Shown here piece after piece: positions 8,023-16,723 of a DNA stretch of 51,687 bases (position 1 is its first letter; every line of letters starts with the position of its first letter). This DNA is from CAZOWW01 sp964583765 (GTDB taxonomy: Bacteria > Actinomycetota > Actinomycetes > Actinomycetales > Kineosporiaceae). The stretch covers positions 1 to 51,687 of the forward strand of contig CAZOWW010000023.1 in NCBI GenBank assembly GCA_964583765.1, in the 5' to 3' direction. Position numbers and translations under genes: made by a program. The notes under the pieces were generated by a model. That model made no database searches. It had not been told where the DNA came from and worked only from the letters and a program-made list of their open reading frames with translations.

Positions 8023-10356
8023 ATGCCCTCACCGACGACCGCCCCCACGACGGACCCGATCCTGAAGGCCGAACAGGCACATCTCGCCCTCGCCCGGTCC
8101 CATCTGACCCGGATGCGCGAACAGACCCTTGCCCTGGAGGTGCAGGCGGGCAATCGCGTGTCCGCCGAGTACCTCGCCCTGACCCTGTGGAAACGGGTCA
8201 ACTCGCTGCAGGACGACCCCGACCGTGCGCTGTTCTTCGGCCGCACCGACCACGACGACGGCAACCGCTGGTACATCGGTCGTCGTCACGTCGCCGACGA
8301 CCACGGCGACCCCGTGGTGATCGACTGGCGGGCCGAGGTCTCGCGCTGCTTCTACCGGGCCGGCCCCACGAATCGCCTGGGTGTCGTACGCCGTCGCCGG
8401 TTCGGCTTGGAGGGCGGGTCGATCACCGCCTACGAGGACGAGCACCTCGCCGAGGCCACCGGACCGGCGGGGCACAGCGCCATCCTCGCCCGGGAGATCG
8501 AGCGACCACGTGTCGGACCGATGCGGGACATCGTGGCCACGATCCAGCCCGAGCAGGACGAGATCGTGCGCCTGGACGACGCCACCTCGGTCTGCGTCCA
8601 AGGGGCACCGGGCACCGGCAAAACCGCGGTCGGCCTCCACCGCGCCGCCTGGCTGCTCTACGCACATCGCGAACGGCTGAGCCGGGCCGGGGTGCTCGTG
8701 GTCGGGCCGCACGCATCCTTCCTCGACCACGTGGCGGCGGTGCTGCCCTCGCTCGGCGAGGCCGACGTCACGCACACCACGGTCCAGGCCCTCGTCCAGG
8801 GGAGCGCCCCCGGCCGGACCCGGCCGGCCACCACCGGGTCGACCCGTGCGGGGGCGACCGGCGCCCGGTCCCGGAGAACCTCCGCCTCCGAGCCGGACGA
8901 GGAGCCGGTCGCGGTGACCGTGCTCAAGGGCGACGCCCGGCTCGCCGAGGTCCTGCACCGCGCGGTGTGGTCGCAGCTGCGCCCGGTCACCGGACCGCTC
9001 GTGCACACGCGTGGTGCCCACCGCTGGCGCGTGGCCGCCCACCGGCTCACGGACATCGTCACGGAACTCCGCGAGCGCGGGGTCCGGTACGACGCGGCCC
9101 GGGCGATGCTCCCGCAGCGGTTGGCCCACGCAGTGCTCGTGCAGATGGAGGCGGCCGGGGACTCACCCGACGACCGGGTGCAGGACGCCGTGGCCCGCAG
9201 CCGGGACGTGCGGCGGTGCGTGGACGACCTGTGGCCGGCGGTCGATCCCGCGCGGCTGCTCTGGCGGCTGTGGTCCGATCCGGAGTTCCTCGCCGCCTGC
9301 GCCGCGGAGGTGCTCGACGAGAGGGAACAGGCCCTGCTCCTCTGGCCGAGGGCCCCACGATCCCCGGGCGCGGCGCGGTGGTCACCGGCGGACTGGACGC
9401 TGCTCGACGAGATCGGTGACGTGCTCCGTCGGACACCGAGCCTGGGCCACGTCGTCCTCGACGAGGCCCAGGACCTCTCGCCCATGCAACTGCGGGCGGT
9501 GGGACGGCGCTGTGCGACGGGTTCGGCCACCGTGCTCGGCGACCTCGCACAGGGGACGACCCCGTGGGCCACGGACACCTGGGACGCCGCCCTGGGGCAC
9601 CTGGGGAAGCCGGAGGCCGAGCTCACCGTGCTCGACCGGGGGTTCCGGGTACCCGCGGAGGTCCTCGCCTGGGCCGCACAGCTGCTGCCGGAGATCGCAC
9701 CAGGGCTCGGGGTTCCGACCTCGGTGCGCGAGGATCCCGGCAGCCTGACCCTTCTCACCGTGGGGCCGGAGGGGGCCGACGCAGGACCGGAGGGGCGACC
9801 CGGCCTTCGCGCGACAGACGGATCTGAGCGCCCTTCGGTGGCTGGATTCCCTCGTCACGCCGAGGCGCACCCCCGGCTGTGGCCGGTCGCGGTGAACGCC
9901 GTGCGGGAGGCTCTGGCCCACGAGGGATCGGTCGGCCTGATCGTTCCCGATCGGTGGGCGCCCGCGGCCCGGCAGGCCTGCACGGCGGCGGGCTGGGAGC
10001 TGGTGGTCCTGGGCGACCCCGCACCGGACGCGCATCCGACGTCACCGGCACCGTCGGGGCTTCCGACAACCTCGGAGGGCGCCGCGGAGACGGCGACCGA
10101 CCCCGAACCGGTTCGAGCGGCCCCACCCCGACTCTCGATCGTGCCGGCCGGGCTGTCCAAGGGACTGGAGTTCGACCACGTCGTCGTCGCGGAACCCGCC
10201 GAGATCGTCGCGGCGGAACCCGACCGGCGCACCGGGTTGCGACGGCTCTACGTGGTCCTCACGCGGGCGGTCTCCCGCCTCGGGGTGGTCCATGCGCGAC
10301 CACTGCCCGAGGCCCTGGTCCGGATGCCCGCCGGGACGGCACGGCACGAGATCTGA
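8023..10356 (+). CDS. helD: HelD-like UvrD-family helicase / RNA polymerase-associated ATPase
   Basis: This is a 777-residue superfamily 1 ATPase. Motifs in order are Walker A GAPGTGKT near residue 194, the HelD-type stretch HRAAWLLYAHRERL, Walker B VVLDEAQDLSPMQ near residue 479, GDLAQGTTPWA, LDRGFRVP, SKGLEFDHVVVAEP and LYVVLTRAV. The N-terminal region matches the HelD arrangement (LTLWKRVNSLQDD, FFGRTDH, WYIGRRHV). In Gram-positive bacteria HelD removes stalled RNA polymerase from DNA. Two Pro/Gly/Arg-rich insertions, near residues 260-300 and 585-610, look like disordered linkers. I chose ATG 8023 because of the leaderless -10 box; ATG 8011 is an alternative. It is convergent with the next gene. 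Confidence 0.85.
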   Translation: MPSPTTAPTTDPILKAEQAHLALARSHLTRMREQTLALEVQAGNRVSAEYLALTLWKRVNSLQDDPDRALFFGRTDHDDGNRWYIGRRHVADDHGDPVVIDWRAEVSRCFYRAGPTNRLGVVRRRRFGLEGGSITAYEDEHLAEATGPAGHSAILAREIERPRVGPMRDIVATIQPEQDEIVRLDDATSVCVQGAPGTGKTAVGLHRAAWLLYAHRERLSRAGVLVVGPHASFLDHVAAVLPSLGEADVTHTTVQALVQGSAPGRTRPATTGSTRAGATGARSRRTSASEPDEEPVAVTVLKGDARLAEVLHRAVWSQLRPVTGPLVHTRGAHRWRVAAHRLTDIVTELRERGVRYDAARAMLPQRLAHAVLVQMEAAGDSPDDRVQDAVARSRDVRRCVDDLWPAVDPARLLWRLWSDPEFLAACAAEVLDEREQALLLWPRAPRSPGAARWSPADWTLLDEIGDVLRRTPSLGHVVLDEAQDLSPMQLRAVGRRCATGSATVLGDLAQGTTPWATDTWDAALGHLGKPEAELTVLDRGFRVPAEVLAWAAQLLPEIAPGLGVPTSVREDPGSLTLLTVGPEGADAGPEGRPGLRATDGSERPSVAGFPRHAEAHPRLWPVAVNAVREALAHEGSVGLIVPDRWAPAARQACTAAGWELVVLGDPAPDAHPTSPAPSGLPTTSEGAAETATDPEPVRAAPPRLSIVPAGLSKGLEFDHVVVAEPAEIVAAEPDRRTGLRRLYVVLTRAVSRLGVVHARPLPEALVRMPAGTARHEI

Positions 10357-10478
10357 CCGGCGGGGCGGGGTCGGGGCGGTCTGGTCGGGAGAGGCCGGCT
10401 CGGATCTGGTCGGACCGGGGTTCCTGGCTCCGCCGCGCAGCAGCAGGTGGGGCCGAGCAGCAGCTGGGACGGGGCCGG

Positions 10479-11732
10479 TCAGCCGGTGGCGCGGGCGACC
10501 CGGAGCGAGGCGAGCACCCCCAGGTGATCCGTACCGGGCACCGCGACGGTGCGTACGCTGCGCACCGCGATCGACGACGGGGTGACCAGGACGTGGTCGA
10601 TCCGCACGAAGGGAGGCACCGACAGGTCCGCGGGCCAGGTCCACAGCGGCGCCCACCACCAGGGATCAGGCCGGGCGGAGCGGACCGAGGCCGCGTCGAC
10701 CAGCCCGGTGCCGAGCAATCGCCGGAACGGGGCGTGCACCGTGCCCGCGTTGAAGTCGCCCACGAACACGGTCGGCCCGTGCACGGAATGCCCCAGCTGG
10801 GTCAGTTTCGTCAGGTCCGACTGCCACTCGCCCACGGCCCGGGCCTTGGGCGAGACCACGTGCACGCCGAGCACGGACACCTCGGCACCCCCGGGTACCC
10901 GGATCCGGGCCTCGGGAATGGCGCTGATGGACAGCCACACCGCCCGGCAGTCGGTGATCGGCCAGCGGGACCGCAGCATCACATCGGGCGCCGCCCGGGG
11001 GAGGTCCCACAGGTAGGGCAGCTCCGTCCGGACCCCGGCGTCGTCCAGCGCGGTCTCGAAGGCGGGCGTGGTCTCGGCGAGCACGAGGAGATCCACCCGG
11101 TGCTCGTGGACCGCACGCACCACCGCCCCGGAGTCGGCCTGTCCCTCGAAGGTGTTCAACTCAAGCACGCGCAGGTCCCCGCCCGGGGCGGACAGGGGCA
11201 GCCGGTTGTCCGTGCCGACCAGATCGGGCACCGCCCAGAACAGGTGCAGCGCCACGAGCAGGGCGCCCAGGCCGGCGAGCCACCGTGAGCGCGCGAACGC
11301 GGCCGGGACGCAGGCGACGACGGCCAGGACCCCCGCCATCGGGGCGAGGGCGGCGAGCGCGGGCAACGGGAACACGTCGTCCCCCCCGAGCAGTCGAGCG
11401 GCCGTGCTCGGCGTCGCGGCCGCGAGCAGCGCCCCGCAGAGCACGGCCGCCGGGTGGCGCAACCAGGGCCGCGGGGACCGCGCCCACCACCCCGGCGCAG
11501 GCCGCGGACGACGGCGGAGACCCCTCGCCGCAGGGCTCGGCGGATCCACCGGCGCGGATTCGGTTCCGTCGGCGGGGGCGGTAGTGCCCGGGTCCGAGGC
11601 GGAGCGGGCCGGCTCCGGTGGAATGGGGACGCCCGCCGGCGCAGGGTCGATCGGGTCCTGGGGCGCGAGGCCGGCGCCGGGATCCCCGGCCACCGCGGGA
11701 TGCTGGTCGGTCGCGGCCTCGCCGGAGGTCAC
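10479..11732 (-). CDS. Membrane-anchored endonuclease/exonuclease/phosphatase (EEP) protein, copy 1
   Basis: These 417 residues begin with a Pro/Ala-rich leader. Two to three membrane segments follow (residues ~95-180), then an EEP-fold catalytic domain. Catalytic signatures are LNTFEG, DLLVLAE, VGDFNAG, RIDHVLV and the terminal GTDHLGVL, which matches metal-dependent nuclease/phosphatase active sites. The substrate is unknown; the family includes DNases, lipid phosphatases and sphingomyelinases. The GTG start at 11732 overlaps the stop of the upstream ACT gene in a GTGA, implying coupled translation. A paralogue lies at 16724-17812. Confidence 0.85.
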   Translation of the reverse strand: MTSGEAATDQHPAVAGDPGAGLAPQDPIDPAPAGVPIPPEPARSASDPGTTAPADGTESAPVDPPSPAARGLRRRPRPAPGWWARSPRPWLRHPAAVLCGALLAAATPSTAARLLGGDDVFPLPALAALAPMAGVLAVVACVPAAFARSRWLAGLGALLVALHLFWAVPDLVGTDNRLPLSAPGGDLRVLELNTFEGQADSGAVVRAVHEHRVDLLVLAETTPAFETALDDAGVRTELPYLWDLPRAAPDVMLRSRWPITDCRAVWLSISAIPEARIRVPGGAEVSVLGVHVVSPKARAVGEWQSDLTKLTQLGHSVHGPTVFVGDFNAGTVHAPFRRLLGTGLVDAASVRSARPDPWWWAPLWTWPADLSVPPFVRIDHVLVTPSSIAVRSVRTVAVPGTDHLGVLASLRVARATG

Positions 11733-12364
11733 GGCACCGCCCGCCCCACGACCCGGCCCAGCTGCTCGAGCCGCCACAACTCGGTGCGGTGGAACTCCGG
11801 TCCCTGGTCCCGCACCAGGAGCAGACCGGTCGGGTGCTGTCCGAGCGGCACCAGCGCCGTCCCGCCGTAGACCCGGTCCTCGGGGCCGGTGACGCGCGGG
11901 GTGGAGAGCCGCAACGGTGCCGTGAGCCGCACGGCCGCCGCACCGGGCCAGGCATCGGTGCCGGCGACGAGTACCCCCGTGCCGCCGTCACCCCCGTAGT
12001 CGACGAGCGCGCCCCAATCGGCGCCGAGGGCTCCCGGCGCACCGTCGAGCAGGGTCTGCAGGGCACGGTCCGGCTGGTCGAGGACCTGCGCGAGCAACTG
12101 GAGCTCGGCGTACCCGGTGGCGGGTGGGGCCGGACTCTGCACGCCGATCACCCGCACACCGGTCACCGCGTGCAACTCGTCGCAGAGGCTCTGCAGGTGC
12201 ACCCTGTCCCGCACGGACACGAACACGTCGTCCAGGGCCCGGCCGCCCTCCGTCTCCAGGACATGTACCTGGTCGATGTTCGCGGCGACCCGGCCGACCG
12301 CCGAGGTCACCAGTCCCAGGGAACCCGGACGATCCGGAACGCTGATTCGCACACGCGCGAGCAC
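11729..12364 (-). CDS. ACT-domain protein
   Basis: This 211-residue protein opens with an ACT domain (VRISVPDRPGSLGLVTSAVG), the small-ligand fold that often binds amino acids. A C-terminal domain of about 130 residues has a GAF-like composition (VYGGTALVPLGQHPTGLLLVRDQG). I chose the GTG at 12364 because AGGAGG lies 5 bases upstream. The open frame continues to 12541, but that part runs into the upstream antiporter gene. It is probably a regulatory or ligand-binding protein; the ligand is not predictable. Its stop overlaps the EEP gene start. Confidence 0.75.
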   Translation of the reverse strand: MLARVRISVPDRPGSLGLVTSAVGRVAANIDQVHVLETEGGRALDDVFVSVRDRVHLQSLCDELHAVTGVRVIGVQSPAPPATGYAELQLLAQVLDQPDRALQTLLDGAPGALGADWGALVDYGGDGGTGVLVAGTDAWPGAAAVRLTAPLRLSTPRVTGPEDRVYGGTALVPLGQHPTGLLLVRDQGPEFHRTELWRLEQLGRVVGRAVP

Positions 12365-12485
12365 ATGGCCTCCTGTGCCTCGGGTCGTCCCACCATGAAG
12401 GACCAGTGACAACGGCCGTCGCGCCCAGGAATCCCGCGGCGCCGGACACGCGATCCTCGACCATCCTCCCAGGAGATCGTGTGCT

Positions 12486-13988
12486 TCACCCTCCGTCCAG
12501 GGATGTGCCGCGCCCCTCACTGCCCGCGGAGAACAGAGCACGGGCCGCGGACAGCTTCCCGGGACTCACCACCAGCACCACCCTGTCGCCGACGGCGAGC
12601 CGGGTGCCGGGTCCGATCACCACGAGTCGGCCCGCACGCACCACGAGGCTGACCCATACCCCGGGCTCCCGGGCCAGTTCGGCCAGGGACCGGCCGCAGG
12701 CGGTCGAGCCCCGCGACACGGTCCACCGGTGCACGGAGCGAGGGGCATGACGCAGGCGCACACCCAGGGACCACGGCGCCGGTTCCGTCCGCCGCAGCGG
12801 CACCCCGAGCCGAGCGGCAGCCTGCGGCACCAGACTCCCCTGAACGGTCACGGAGAAGAGCACCGCCACCACGATCACGCCGTAAGCGGTGGCCGCGTGC
12901 TCCCCGCCGTCCGCGAGCACGAGGGTGCCCAGGACCAGCGGTACCGCGCCCTTGAGACCTGCCCAGAGCACGAAGGCCCGCTCCCCACGACGCAACCGGA
13001 TCGGTGCCAGCACCGGGGCGACCAGCAGCGGGCGGACGACCAGGGCGGTCAGCGCGCCCAGGGCGAGACCACCCAGCAGGGCCGTGGGCCAGTGCAGCCG
13101 ATGCACCGGCACGCTCAGCCCGAGCACGGTGAACGCCACGACCTCGGCGAGGCTGGCTGCCGCCGCGTGGAAACGCGCCACCTCCCGGTGGTAGGGCACC
13201 TCGGCGTCCCCCACGACGATCCCCGCCACGAACACGGCGAGGAAGCCCGATCCGTGGCCCAGGGTGGCGACGGCGTACAACATGCCTGCGCCCGCCAGGG
13301 TCCGCAGGGGGTACATGCCCTCGGTCGGCAGTGACTCCCTGCGCATCACCCCCCGCAGGGCGAACCCACCGAGCAGCCCCACCACAGCCCCCACACCCAT
13401 CTGCAGGGCGAACTCCAGCACACCGCGCCCCACCGCCGCGCCCGAGACACCCCCGCCGCCGCCCACCTCCAGGAGCACCGCCATGAGCGCGATCCCCACC
13501 GGGTCGTTGGCGCCGGACTCCCCCTCCAGCAAGGTCCCGGTGCGCCCGGTGATCTCCCGGCGTCCCAGCACGGAGAAGACCACCGCGGGATCGGTCGGCG
13601 ACAGCGCGGTCCCCACCAGCAGCGACACCCGCCAGTCCCAGCCGAGCACGAGATGTGTGGCCAGCGCCACCGCGAGGGCGGTCACCGCGGTACCCACCAC
13701 CCCGAGCCAGACGATGGCCGCGGCTTCGGCCCGGAACCGGCGCCACCCGATGTCGAGCCCGCCGTGGAAGAGGATCAGGACGAGGGCGACCGTGACGATC
13801 CGCTGCACGCTGGTCAGCGGCATCCGTACCCCCTCGGGCACGGCGGCACCCGCGGCCACGGCGCCGATCAGGAAGAACACGGGGGCCGGGACACCGACCC
13901 GTCCGCTGACCCGGTTGGCGGCCAGGGCGAGGGCCAGCACCGCGCAGGCGACACCGATCACCCGGGCGAAATCCGTGATGTCTCCCAC
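12486..13988 (-). CDS. CPA1-type cation/proton antiporter with TrkA-C domain
   Basis: This 500-residue membrane protein has about 12 hydrophobic segments, with the CPA1 signatures LILFHGGLDIG, TALSPTDPAVVFSVLG and ESGANDPVGIALM. The last of these carries the ion-binding ND pair. The C-terminal ~80 residues form a TrkA-C/RCK-C ligand domain (RLVVIGPGTRLAVGDRVVLVVSPG). The architecture matches NhaP2/CvrA-like potassium(sodium)/proton antiporters. The start is GTG at 13988 with GGAGGG about 9 bases upstream. About 120 bases separate it from the ACT gene on the same strand. Confidence 0.88.
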   Translation of the reverse strand: MGDITDFARVIGVACAVLALALAANRVSGRVGVPAPVFFLIGAVAAGAAVPEGVRMPLTSVQRIVTVALVLILFHGGLDIGWRRFRAEAAAIVWLGVVGTAVTALAVALATHLVLGWDWRVSLLVGTALSPTDPAVVFSVLGRREITGRTGTLLEGESGANDPVGIALMAVLLEVGGGGGVSGAAVGRGVLEFALQMGVGAVVGLLGGFALRGVMRRESLPTEGMYPLRTLAGAGMLYAVATLGHGSGFLAVFVAGIVVGDAEVPYHREVARFHAAAASLAEVVAFTVLGLSVPVHRLHWPTALLGGLALGALTALVVRPLLVAPVLAPIRLRRGERAFVLWAGLKGAVPLVLGTLVLADGGEHAATAYGVIVVAVLFSVTVQGSLVPQAAARLGVPLRRTEPAPWSLGVRLRHAPRSVHRWTVSRGSTACGRSLAELAREPGVWVSLVVRAGRLVVIGPGTRLAVGDRVVLVVSPGKLSAARALFSAGSEGRGTSLDGG

Positions 13989-14084
13989 CGAGTCCGGCCC
14001 TCCATTCCCTCCACGGGCACTTCACGCCACCGGCATCACGCCGGCCCGCACTGCCACCGCCTGTCACTCGTACCGGCGCCGTAC

Positions 14085-14189
14085 GCCACCGGCCTTCACT
14101 CGGGCCGGTCCGCCACTCGGGCCGGCCGGCACCGCCGTCGATCCGCACCGCCTCGGGCCTACCCTGCCACCGGCCTTCACCCGGGCCGG
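14085..14189. repeat. Pair of 24-bp palindromic (REP-like) repeats
   Basis: The 24-base element beginning GCCACCGGCCTTCAC occurs at 14085-14108 and 14166-14189 with one mismatch. A truncated copy, CCGCCACTCGGGCCGG, starts near 14111. Each full copy contains CCGGCC facing GGCCGG and could fold into a hairpin. They lie just after the stop of the glycosyltransferase gene (14194, minus strand). Confidence 0.7.
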
Positions 14190-14193
14190 CGCG

Positions 14194-15828
14194 TCAGCTC
14201 GACAGGTGCTGCAGTTCCGGCCAGGCCCGGGCCCAACCACCCGGTGCCAGTCCGTCGCACAGGTAGAGCGACGCGTAGTCGCTCTCCTCGTCATGCACCC
14301 CCGTGCGGAGACGCCCGCGGTCCTCGCATCCGACGAACGGTGCCTCCGGCGCTCCGCCTTCCCACACCAGCACCACGGGGCCCCCGTCCCGGCGGGGAGG
14401 TCCCCAGTAGCCGTACCCGTTGATGCCGCTGTAGGCACGCGGCAGACCGAGCGCGGGGCCGTACCTGTCCACCGCCCCGGCCTCACCGTAGTTCGCCGTG
14501 AAGACCACCGCCTCGGCCCGGCGAGCCGGCGGGATGCTCCGGTAGACGGCGGCGATCTGCGCGGCGATCCCGGGCCACCCGACGCTCTCGCGCAGGGGCT
14601 CGGCCAGCCCCGTCCAGGGGGAGCCGTTCAGGGTGTGCGCGGGCAGCACGGGCAGCACCGCAGGCATCGACACCAGCGAGGCCGCCACGGTGCCGACGAG
14701 CCAGGCCGCACCGGCACGAGGGCCTCGCCCGACGCGCCCTCCGGTGCCCGGCCTCGGCCCGACGGCGTCCCCCGCGACCTCCCGGCCTGCGTCCCCCGGC
14801 AGCACGACATCGTCCCGCCGCAGCACCACGACGGCGCCCGCAGCGATGAGCGCGGGGTAGGCCCCGGCCGGGTAGTAGCCCTGGCCGGCCGTGACCAGGA
14901 ACACCGCCTGGATCACGAGCCAGGCCCAGCCCAGCGCCCGGAAGGAGCGCCAACGCTCGTCCCGCAGCAGCCGGATCAGGCCGATGACCCACAGCACGGT
15001 GGCCGCGAGCGAGAACAGCAGCACCTGCAGGACGAGGAACCCCACCCGCTGACCCGGCGTCCCGTACTCGGCCCGGATCTCCCTGGCCAGCGTGAACTGG
15101 GGCCAGCCGTGGCGGGCCTGCCAGTCCAGGACCGGCGCCCAGGCGGCTGCCGCCACGCACAATCCGAGGACGAGCCACCGGCTGCGCAGCACCGTCCGGC
15201 CCTGTCCCGTGACGAGCAACCCCGTGCCGAGGCCGGCGACCAGCACCACGGGCAACTGCTTGTTCAGCAGACCGACGCCGGCGACCACCCCCGCCACCAC
15301 CCACCACCGGTCCTGGCCGGTGCGCAGGATGTGGGTGACCAGCCAGGTCAACGCCACCCACACGAGCAGGTCGACGGAGGAGGTGGAGAGCATGTGTCCC
15401 AGCCCCAGCGTGACCGTGCCGCCGCCGACGGCGACCGCGGCGAGCACCTGCGCCGGCCGGGCCCCGCCGAACTCGCGAGCCAACGCCGCGGCGAGAACGG
15501 TCACGGCGACGGCCGCGAGGATCGCGGGCAACCGGAACACGACGAGCGATCCCGGAGCCAGCGCGTCGCAGAGCCGGGCGAGGAACGGTGTCAGCGGGGG
15601 TTGGTCGGGATATCCCCACGCCGGATGCCGCCCGCAGGCCAGGAAGTAGAGCTCGTCCCGGTGGTAGCCGTACCGTCCGGCGGTGCCGAGCAGCAGGACC
15701 GCCTGCACCGCGGCGACGCCGAGCACGGCAGCCCGGGCGAGGGGCGGAGCCTCCCCGCCGACTGCCGATCCCGGTCCCGGCCCGGACTGCACGGCAGGGT
15801 TCTGGTCACCGGCTGCTCCCTGGGGCAT
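14194..15828 (-). CDS. Family-39-type membrane glycosyltransferase (ArnT/PMT-like)
   Basis: This 544-residue polytopic protein begins with a hydrophobic segment and the typical first loop YGYHRDELYFLACGRHPAWG, which contains the acidic D-E pair expected of GT-C glycosyltransferases. About ten further membrane segments follow. A soluble C-terminal domain of about 130 residues begins near VVFTANYGEAGAVDRYG. Such enzymes transfer a sugar from a polyprenyl-phosphate donor on the outer membrane face. The acceptor is unknown here. The ATG at 15828 has no Shine-Dalgarno sequence, but TACCGT lies 5 bases upstream and could be a leaderless -10 box. Confidence 0.85.
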   Translation of the reverse strand: MPQGAAGDQNPAVQSGPGPGSAVGGEAPPLARAAVLGVAAVQAVLLLGTAGRYGYHRDELYFLACGRHPAWGYPDQPPLTPFLARLCDALAPGSLVVFRLPAILAAVAVTVLAAALAREFGGARPAQVLAAVAVGGGTVTLGLGHMLSTSSVDLLVWVALTWLVTHILRTGQDRWWVVAGVVAGVGLLNKQLPVVLVAGLGTGLLVTGQGRTVLRSRWLVLGLCVAAAAWAPVLDWQARHGWPQFTLAREIRAEYGTPGQRVGFLVLQVLLFSLAATVLWVIGLIRLLRDERWRSFRALGWAWLVIQAVFLVTAGQGYYPAGAYPALIAAGAVVVLRRDDVVLPGDAGREVAGDAVGPRPGTGGRVGRGPRAGAAWLVGTVAASLVSMPAVLPVLPAHTLNGSPWTGLAEPLRESVGWPGIAAQIAAVYRSIPPARRAEAVVFTANYGEAGAVDRYGPALGLPRAYSGINGYGYWGPPRRDGGPVVLVWEGGAPEAPFVGCEDRGRLRTGVHDEESDYASLYLCDGLAPGGWARAWPELQHLSS

Positions 15829-15905
15829 GAGGCACGGTAGCGCGCGTCCCCACGGTGTTCGGGTACTGCTATCCGGAGATCGCCGATCTGCGGCATGCTT
15901 ACGCC

Positions 15906-16541
15906 GTGGCGTACCCAGAAGGCCTGTTGGCTGACGACGAGAAGGTCGTCGAGCATCTCCACCCCCACTGGATCACCCTCTTCCTGCCGGTGCTCGAGGG
16001 CGTGGTCACCCTGGCCGTCGGCACGACTCTGGCGATCCTCGTCCCTCACTGGTCCGCCCAGGGATGGCTGCGGCTCGCGGTCGCGGTGCTGACGCTGGCG
16101 GTCGTGTGCTGGCTCACCATCGGCCCCTATGTGCGGTGGCGAGGCACGCACTACGTGCTCACCACGCACCGGCTGATGATCCGCACCGGCGTCTTCAACC
16201 ACCGGGGACGGGACATCCCCCTGCAGCGGATCAACAACGCTCTCTACGAGCAGACGCTCTGGGAGCGAATGATCAACTCGGGCTCGCTGACCGTGGAGTC
16301 GGCCGGTGAGGACGGCAAGGAGACCTTCCAGCACATCCCCCGAGCCGACCGCACCCAGCAGCTGATCAACCGGCTGACGGAGGAGGACCAGGACCGGCGT
16401 CAGCGGACCGGCGCTCGCTACGAGGCCCAGTACGAGGTCGAGTACGAGGACGAGATCCGGCACCAGCGCGCGGCGGACGCCGACGAGGACCCCCAGGACC
16501 ACCACCACTCGCGCCAGGGGGACCACGACCCCGATCGCTGA
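15906..16541 (+). CDS. PH-domain (YdbS/bPH2-like) membrane protein
   Basis: This is a 211-residue protein. The start VAYPEGLLADDEKVVEHLHPHW is given in outline only: a GTG at 15906 begins the conserved GLLADDEKVVEHLHPHW entry segment typical of this family, which is why I prefer it to the ATG at 15855. Two membrane segments follow, then the PH-like domain (YVLTTHRLMIRTGVFNHRGRD, RINNALYEQTLWERM) and a highly charged C-terminal tail. The role is unknown in most actinobacteria. It is divergent from the glycosyltransferase, and a strong terminator follows. Confidence 0.8.
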   Translation: MAYPEGLLADDEKVVEHLHPHWITLFLPVLEGVVTLAVGTTLAILVPHWSAQGWLRLAVAVLTLAVVCWLTIGPYVRWRGTHYVLTTHRLMIRTGVFNHRGRDIPLQRINNALYEQTLWERMINSGSLTVESAGEDGKETFQHIPRADRTQQLINRLTEEDQDRRQRTGARYEAQYEVEYEDEIRHQRAADADEDPQDHHHSRQGDHDPDR

Positions 16542-16567
16542 GCGTCCGTCGACCACGAACCGACCAC

Positions 16568-16600
16568 ACACCCCGTCCGTGACCTTCACGGGCGGGGTGT
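16568..16600. terminator. 15-bp stem terminator between convergent genes
   Basis: ACACCCCGTCCGTGA pairs with TCACGGGCGGGGTGT around a 3-base loop, with a single G-T wobble. It begins 27 bases after the PH-protein stop. It could also serve the minus-strand EEP gene that ends at 16724. Confidence 0.8.
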
Positions 16601-16723
16601 CGTCCTGCGTGTGCGGTCGTCGTCCTGCCGGCCACCGGCCATCGGGCGGAGGCGCTCAGCCGGAGGTGCACTGGCCCGCCGATCGCTGCCCGCGCCGGAC
16701 CTTCCCGAACCGGCCGACACCCC